A stretch of DNA of 64,000 nt. It comes from Sphingobacterium prati (GTDB lineage Bacteria; Bacteroidota; Bacteroidia; Sphingobacteriales; Sphingobacteriaceae). Made by a program: the position numbers and the translations under genes. The notes under the pieces were generated by a model that was given only the letters and a program-made list of their open reading frames with translations, was not told where the DNA came from and did not search any database. The DNA is taken from contig NZ_JABJWY010000016.1 in NCBI RefSeq assembly GCF_013167215.1, positions 248,134-312,133 on the forward strand, written 5' to 3'. This document shows positions 60,961 through 64,000 of this stretch, one piece after another (position 1 is the first letter of the stretch; every line of letters begins with the position of its first letter).

Positions 60961-61641
60961 ATGATAGATTTCGAGAAAATTTTTGCTGACGGCGTAGATT
61001 TTTCCTTTCTGGTTGAAATTGGCGCAAGGACCATTATTATGTTCCTTTTGATATTAATTATCTTAAGACTGTCAGGGCGGCGAGGTGTACGTCAGCTGAC
61101 CGTTTTTGAGGTCGCGATCATCATTAGTTTGGGGTCAGCCGCCGGAGACCCTATGTTTCAGGAGGATCTCCCTATATTCTACTCAGTAGTTGTATTTATT
61201 TGTGTAATTTTAGTCTATAAATCGATTACTTGGCTTGCTTCTCGTTCTGAAAGCATTACACAGTTGTTGGAAGGGAAAGTACTGCCTGTTGTAAAAGATG
61301 GCGTATTCGATATTCAACATGAAAACGATAACAATTTTTCGAGGATGGAATTTTTTGCTGAATTGAGGAATTTAAATGTTGAACATTTAGGTCAGGTTAG
61401 AGAGGGCGTGTTAGAGATTGATGGTACTTTAAGTGTTTTGTTTTACGCCGATAGCGACGTACGGTATGGATTGCCATTGTTCCCTTCAGCCTATAAAGCA
61501 GTGACAATGGTAGAATCCTTGGTACCATATGCCTGTATGTACTGCGGACAGGTACTATTTAATCTTGAACATGATTCAACATTATGCCCCAGATGTAAAA
61601 GTAAAAAGTGGTGCAAAGCTTTAAATAATAAAAGGGTTTAA
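60961..61641 (+). CDS. DUF421 (YetF-like) membrane protein with zinc-ribbon tail
   Basis: A 226-residue protein. Three N-terminal helices (ARTIIMFLLILIILRLSG, VFEVAIIISLGSAAGDPMF, YSVVVFICVILVYKSITWL) are followed by the cytoplasmic YcaP/YetF domain (SITQLLEGKVLPVVKDGVFD, FFAELRNLNVEHLGQVREGVLEIDG). The C-terminus adds CMYCGQVLF and LCPRCKSKKW, two CxxC pairs like a small zinc ribbon, which is not part of the basic family. The function is unknown. It is a single-gene unit. Confidence 0.87.
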   Translation: MIDFEKIFADGVDFSFLVEIGARTIIMFLLILIILRLSGRRGVRQLTVFEVAIIISLGSAAGDPMFQEDLPIFYSVVVFICVILVYKSITWLASRSESITQLLEGKVLPVVKDGVFDIQHENDNNFSRMEFFAELRNLNVEHLGQVREGVLEIDGTLSVLFYADSDVRYGLPLFPSAYKAVTMVESLVPYACMYCGQVLFNLEHDSTLCPRCKSKKWCKALNNKRV

Positions 61642-61758
61642 ATCCCCTTTTAAGATCTGGGCCGCATATTTCACAGGCCCAAACTGCATCTCTAAATCTT
61701 CCACTTCGACAAATATTTTCATTTGCTCCAAAATGAACTCTTTTGAATTTTCAAGCAT
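61621..61758 (-). CDS. Doubtful 45-residue antisense ORF
   Basis: A minus-strand frame with ATG at 61758: MLENSKEFILEQMKIFVEVE and then DLEMQFGPVKYAAQILKGDL. It has convincing amphipathic, protein-like composition but no recognised family, and its end overlaps the DUF421 stop by 21 bases. It may be a small genuine gene or the relic of a longer one. Confidence 0.3.
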   Translation of the reverse strand: MLENSKEFILEQMKIFVEVEDLEMQFGPVKYAAQILKGDLNPFII

Positions 61759-61978
61759 AAGCCCTGGATAAATTCAGACAATATCACTGCATCTTAAAAC
61801 ATTCTGGTACGAATTATACTTCTAACTGTAATATTGGTAGTTAATTCAGTAATTTATATACAGAGAACAAATTTTTTTAAAGCATATTTGTATAATGTTG
61901 ATTAAAAAAGGAAGATAACGATCCCTAAATAATTCCTTTTATAAGCGAAAAAGTTATGACACTTATTTAAAAATAATC
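61642..61978. other. Intergenic region upstream of the molybdenum enzyme operon
   Basis: About 335 bases. The left 115 bases contain the antisense ORF listed separately; the rest is AT-rich and probably contains the promoter of the oxidoreductase operon. Confidence 0.5.
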
Positions 61979-62449
61979 ATGGCAACTATAAATCTAAAAA
62001 TCAACGGCAATAAACATAGGTTGGATGTCGATCCATCGACACCTTTATTATGGGTTTTACGTGAGCATTTAAATCTTGTCGGTACCAAATACGGTTGTGG
62101 AGTAGCAGCCTGTGGTGCCTGTGTTGTGCATCTGGATGGTGAAGCTGTACGTTCATGTGTGACGAAGATAAACCGGGCGGCGGATAAAGAGGTGGTCACA
62201 ATCGAAGGTATTTCTGAAAAGGGAGATCATCCTTTGCAACAAGCATGGGAACAGATTGATGTCCCACAATGTGGGTACTGTCAGTCCGGTCAGATCATGT
62301 CTGCGGCCGTCCTGTTACGGGAAATTCCCAATCCAACAGACGAAGATATTGATCTGGCAATGTCCGGTAATATCTGTCGATGCGGTACCTATCTCCGGAT
62401 CCGTAAGGCCATACATTTGGCTGCAGAGATCCAGCAGGGGACGAAGTAG
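61979..62449 (+). CDS. (2Fe-2S)-binding subunit of an isoquinoline 1-oxidoreductase-type molybdenum enzyme
   Basis: A 156-residue small subunit of the xanthine-dehydrogenase family. The plant-type [2Fe-2S] cluster is held by cysteines of [20 protein letters not shown] and CVTKINRA, the second cluster by [12 protein letters not shown] and [16 protein letters not shown]. It passes electrons from the molybdopterin centre. It is the first gene of the operon; the c-type cytochrome gene starts 24 bases later and the molybdopterin subunit follows. The arrangement without a separate FAD subunit is that of isoquinoline 1-oxidoreductase / aldehyde dehydrogenase-type enzymes. Confidence 0.93.
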   Translation: MATINLKINGNKHRLDVDPSTPLLWVLREHLNLVGTKYGCGVAACGACVVHLDGEAVRSCVTKINRAADKEVVTIEGISEKGDHPLQQAWEQIDVPQCGYCQSGQIMSAAVLLREIPNPTDEDIDLAMSGNICRCGTYLRIRKAIHLAAEIQQGTK

Positions 62450-62473
62450 AAACTTGAGCAAAATATTCTGGTT

Positions 62474-63130
62474 ATGAGATATAACACCCGACATAAAAAA
62501 GAAAAGCGACCCTATAACATAGTGGCTGCATTAGCTGTTTTGGCGATTATAATGACATTCATGGTTACGATCGCTGCAAATTCCAGATCAACAGCATTAC
62601 GTGCAACAGAGGACGAGATCATTGATGACGCTGTTAAACGTGACAGCGTGAAATCCGTTGCGGCATTTTCCAAAGTTTACAGCGTATTGATCAGTCCCCG
62701 ATGTGTAAATTGTCATCCGGCAGGCGATGTGCCTTTACAGGGCGATGACAGTCATTTACACACGATGTTTCCACAGCGAGGGAAGGACGGGAAAGGAATC
62801 CTGACAATGAAATGTACCAATTGTCATCAGCCTGAAAATACGCCAGGTACGCATACCCCTCCAGGTAGCCCTAATTGGCACCTTCCTCCAGCAGACATGA
62901 AAATGGTCTTCGAGGGAAAGAGCCCAAGGGAGCTCGCAAAACAAATCATGGATCCAACGAAAAACGGAAATAAAGATATGAAGGCGTTAATAGCCCATGC
63001 CGACGACGAGCTTGTAAAATGGGGCTGGCAACCAGGGGAAGGGCGGACATTACCACCATTAAGCCATAGAGAGTTTAAGGAAGCCTGGATTACCTGGCTA
63101 AAAAATGGTGCTTATGCACCTACGAATTAA
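62474..63130 (+). CDS. Di-haem c-type cytochrome linked to the molybdenum enzyme
   Basis: A 218-residue protein with an N-terminal membrane anchor (NIVAALAVLAIIMTFMVTIAA). It has two CxxCH haem sites, SPRCVNCHPAGD (about residue 77) and MKCTNCHQPENTPG (about residue 115), and a long proline-rich middle (TPPGSPNWHLPPADMKMVF). This gene type is annotated as isoquinoline 1-oxidoreductase subunit in related genomes and takes electrons from the 2Fe-2S subunit to the respiratory chain. It lies between the small and the large subunit genes. Confidence 0.85.
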   Translation: MRYNTRHKKEKRPYNIVAALAVLAIIMTFMVTIAANSRSTALRATEDEIIDDAVKRDSVKSVAAFSKVYSVLISPRCVNCHPAGDVPLQGDDSHLHTMFPQRGKDGKGILTMKCTNCHQPENTPGTHTPPGSPNWHLPPADMKMVFEGKSPRELAKQIMDPTKNGNKDMKALIAHADDELVKWGWQPGEGRTLPPLSHREFKEAWITWLKNGAYAPTN

Positions 63131-63162
63131 TTTTTCAATGTTGCAGATTAGAAAGGTAAGAT

Positions 63163-64000
63163 ATGACCAGCGCTAATAATAATATGGGAAGAAGATCCTT
63201 CCTGAAAGCCGCCCTACTTGCTGGAGGCGGTATGATCCTGCATTTTCATTGGCCAGCCGCTGCAAAAGCTACAGGCGCAGAGGCCGGCGCTATAGCAGAA
63301 GAATCGTACGAATTAAATAGTTATATCAAGATCAGCAAAGACGGCATAGTCACCTTGTTAAATCCCAATCCAGAATTTGGGCAGAATGTAAAAACCTCCA
63401 TGCCCATGATCCTGGCAGAAGAGCTTGATATCGCATGGGATCAGGTTGTCGTCGAACAGGCCGATTTTTATCCCGAACGATTCAGAAGGCAATTTACCGG
63501 CGGTAGTCAGTCGATACGGCAGGGCTGGTCGCCATTGCGTACGGCAGGCGCCACAGCCAGGCAGATGCTTATCTTAGCGGCAGCAGCACAATGGAATGTC
63601 CCATCCGATGAAATTACTACGGAGCAAGGGGTTTTGCATCATCAACAGACAGGGAAAAAGGGGAGCTATGCAGAATTTGCTTCCGCTGCAGCCAAGATTC
63701 CGGTGCCCGAAAACGTAAAATTAAAGGCAGTGAAAGATTTCAGCATTGTCGGTACCTCCAAGAAAAACGTTGAGTTGAACAACATACTGACAGGCAAACC
63801 GCTGTTCGGTATGGATTATAACACTGAGGGGATGCTGATCGCCATGATAGTGCATCCACCGGCATTTGGCCTACAGCTAAAATCATTGGATGATCGCGTG
63901 GCTAAGTCAATGCCCGGAATCAAATCAATTTTTGTGATTGACTCCCTCACAGGAGCTATCGTACAGAACTCTTTTGATACGACCAGTTTTACGCGTTTTG
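63163..64000 (+). CDS. Molybdopterin-binding subunit of an isoquinoline 1-oxidoreductase-type enzyme (C-terminus beyond window)
   Basis: The frame opens at an ATG at 63163 and remains open to the end of the window, giving about 279 residues. It begins with a twin-arginine signal (GRRSFLKAALLAGGGMILHF), showing export of the folded cofactor enzyme. Then comes the large-subunit domain: SYIKISKDGIVTLLNPNPEFGQNVKTSMPMILAEELD and FTGGSQSIRQGWSPLRTAGATARQML, typical of the IorB/aldehyde-oxidase group. The molybdenum-cofactor residues (GVG.. and the catalytic Glu) lie beyond the window. The substrate, an N-heterocycle or aldehyde, is not determined. Confidence 0.9.
   Translation, partial: MTSANNNMGRRSFLKAALLAGGGMILHFHWPAAAKATGAEAGAIAEESYELNSYIKISKDGIVTLLNPNPEFGQNVKTSMPMILAEELDIAWDQVVVEQADFYPERFRRQFTGGSQSIRQGWSPLRTAGATARQMLILAAAAQWNVPSDEITTEQGVLHHQQTGKKGSYAEFASAAAKIPVPENVKLKAVKDFSIVGTSKKNVELNNILTGKPLFGMDYNTEGMLIAMIVHPPAFGLQLKSLDDRVAKSMPGIKSIFVIDSLTGAIVQNSFDTTSFTRF

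Noticed and set aside
1..64000. Possible insertion sequence, integron, prophage, CRISPR array, tRNA or rRNA
   Set aside because: No transposase, integrase or phage structural gene, no regularly spaced repeats and no tRNA-like clover-leaf or rRNA stretch was recognised in coding gaps.

Overview
The window looks like chromosome of a Bacteroidota member of the family Sphingobacteriaceae, most likely Sphingobacterium or a close relative. This is inferred from SusC/SusD outer-membrane pairs, FecI/FecR-type regulation, DUF4625 lipoproteins, Bacteroidota-type promoters (TAnnTTTG) with few Shine-Dalgarno sequences, many lipoproteins with Cys-Lys-Lys after the lipobox, and a zeaxanthin-type carotenoid operon. 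I see no rRNA, tRNA, CRISPR array, insertion sequence or prophage.

Layout. 1-4.5 kb holds a divergent lipid kinase and surE pair, an exported aldo/keto reductase, a methyltransferase and a flavodoxin-fold oxidoreductase, followed by about 0.9 kb of gene debris (an HxlR tail and an AhpD-like tail). 5.4-10.9 kb is a probable zinc-starvation locus: a COG0523 metallochaperone GTPase with a 73-residue partner, then a TonB receptor with two DUF4625 lipoproteins, one rich in histidine. Both transcription units are preceded by the same palindromic core, TGCAACTAAATTGC. 11.3-12.8 kb is a beta-propeller lipoprotein. 13.2-26.5 kb is a polysaccharide-utilisation-like locus: ECF sigma factor, FecR anti-sigma, SusC with an STN domain, SusD, an exported TIM-barrel epimerase-like protein, a BACON/beta-helix lipoprotein, a YdcF-like protein, a phosphodiester glycosidase lipoprotein and an SGNH hydrolase. 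It has no recognisable classical glycoside hydrolase.

26.7-36.7 kb mixes SRPBCC, DUF2200, a BCCT transporter preceded by a tiny leader ORF that ends in an intrinsic terminator, a VOC protein, a large hybrid histidine kinase whose receiver lacks its phospho-acceptor Asp, a sulfatase and a PNPOx-fold protein. 37.3-42.0 kb is the carotenoid operon (MarR, crtI, crtB, crtZ, fused lycopene cyclase, idi), with overlapping or closely spaced genes. It should convert GGPP to zeaxanthin; crtE is not in the window. 42-53.2 kb contains sensor, stress and redox genes and several relics: a histidine kinase without a start codon, a half Ohr fused by deletion to a broken alpha/beta hydrolase, and a flavin-reductase fragment. 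The intact part is a minus-strand group of epoxide hydrolase, DsbD-N, DUF1223 and DoxX.

53.3-56.2 kb has an HxlR regulator divergent from an SDR with a clear operator between them, an NmrA-like protein and an orphan succinate-dehydrogenase cytochrome b. 56.3-61.6 kb has a triple-GAF sigma-54 activator, a bestrophin, a lipoprotein and a DUF421 protein. The window ends inside an isoquinoline-oxidoreductase-type molybdenum enzyme operon (2Fe-2S subunit, di-haem c subunit, Tat-exported molybdopterin subunit). A recurring theme is decay: at least seven gene fragments of small stress-response families (HxlR twice, AhpD, DUF2200, Ohr, alpha/beta hydrolase, flavin reductase) lie between intact genes.
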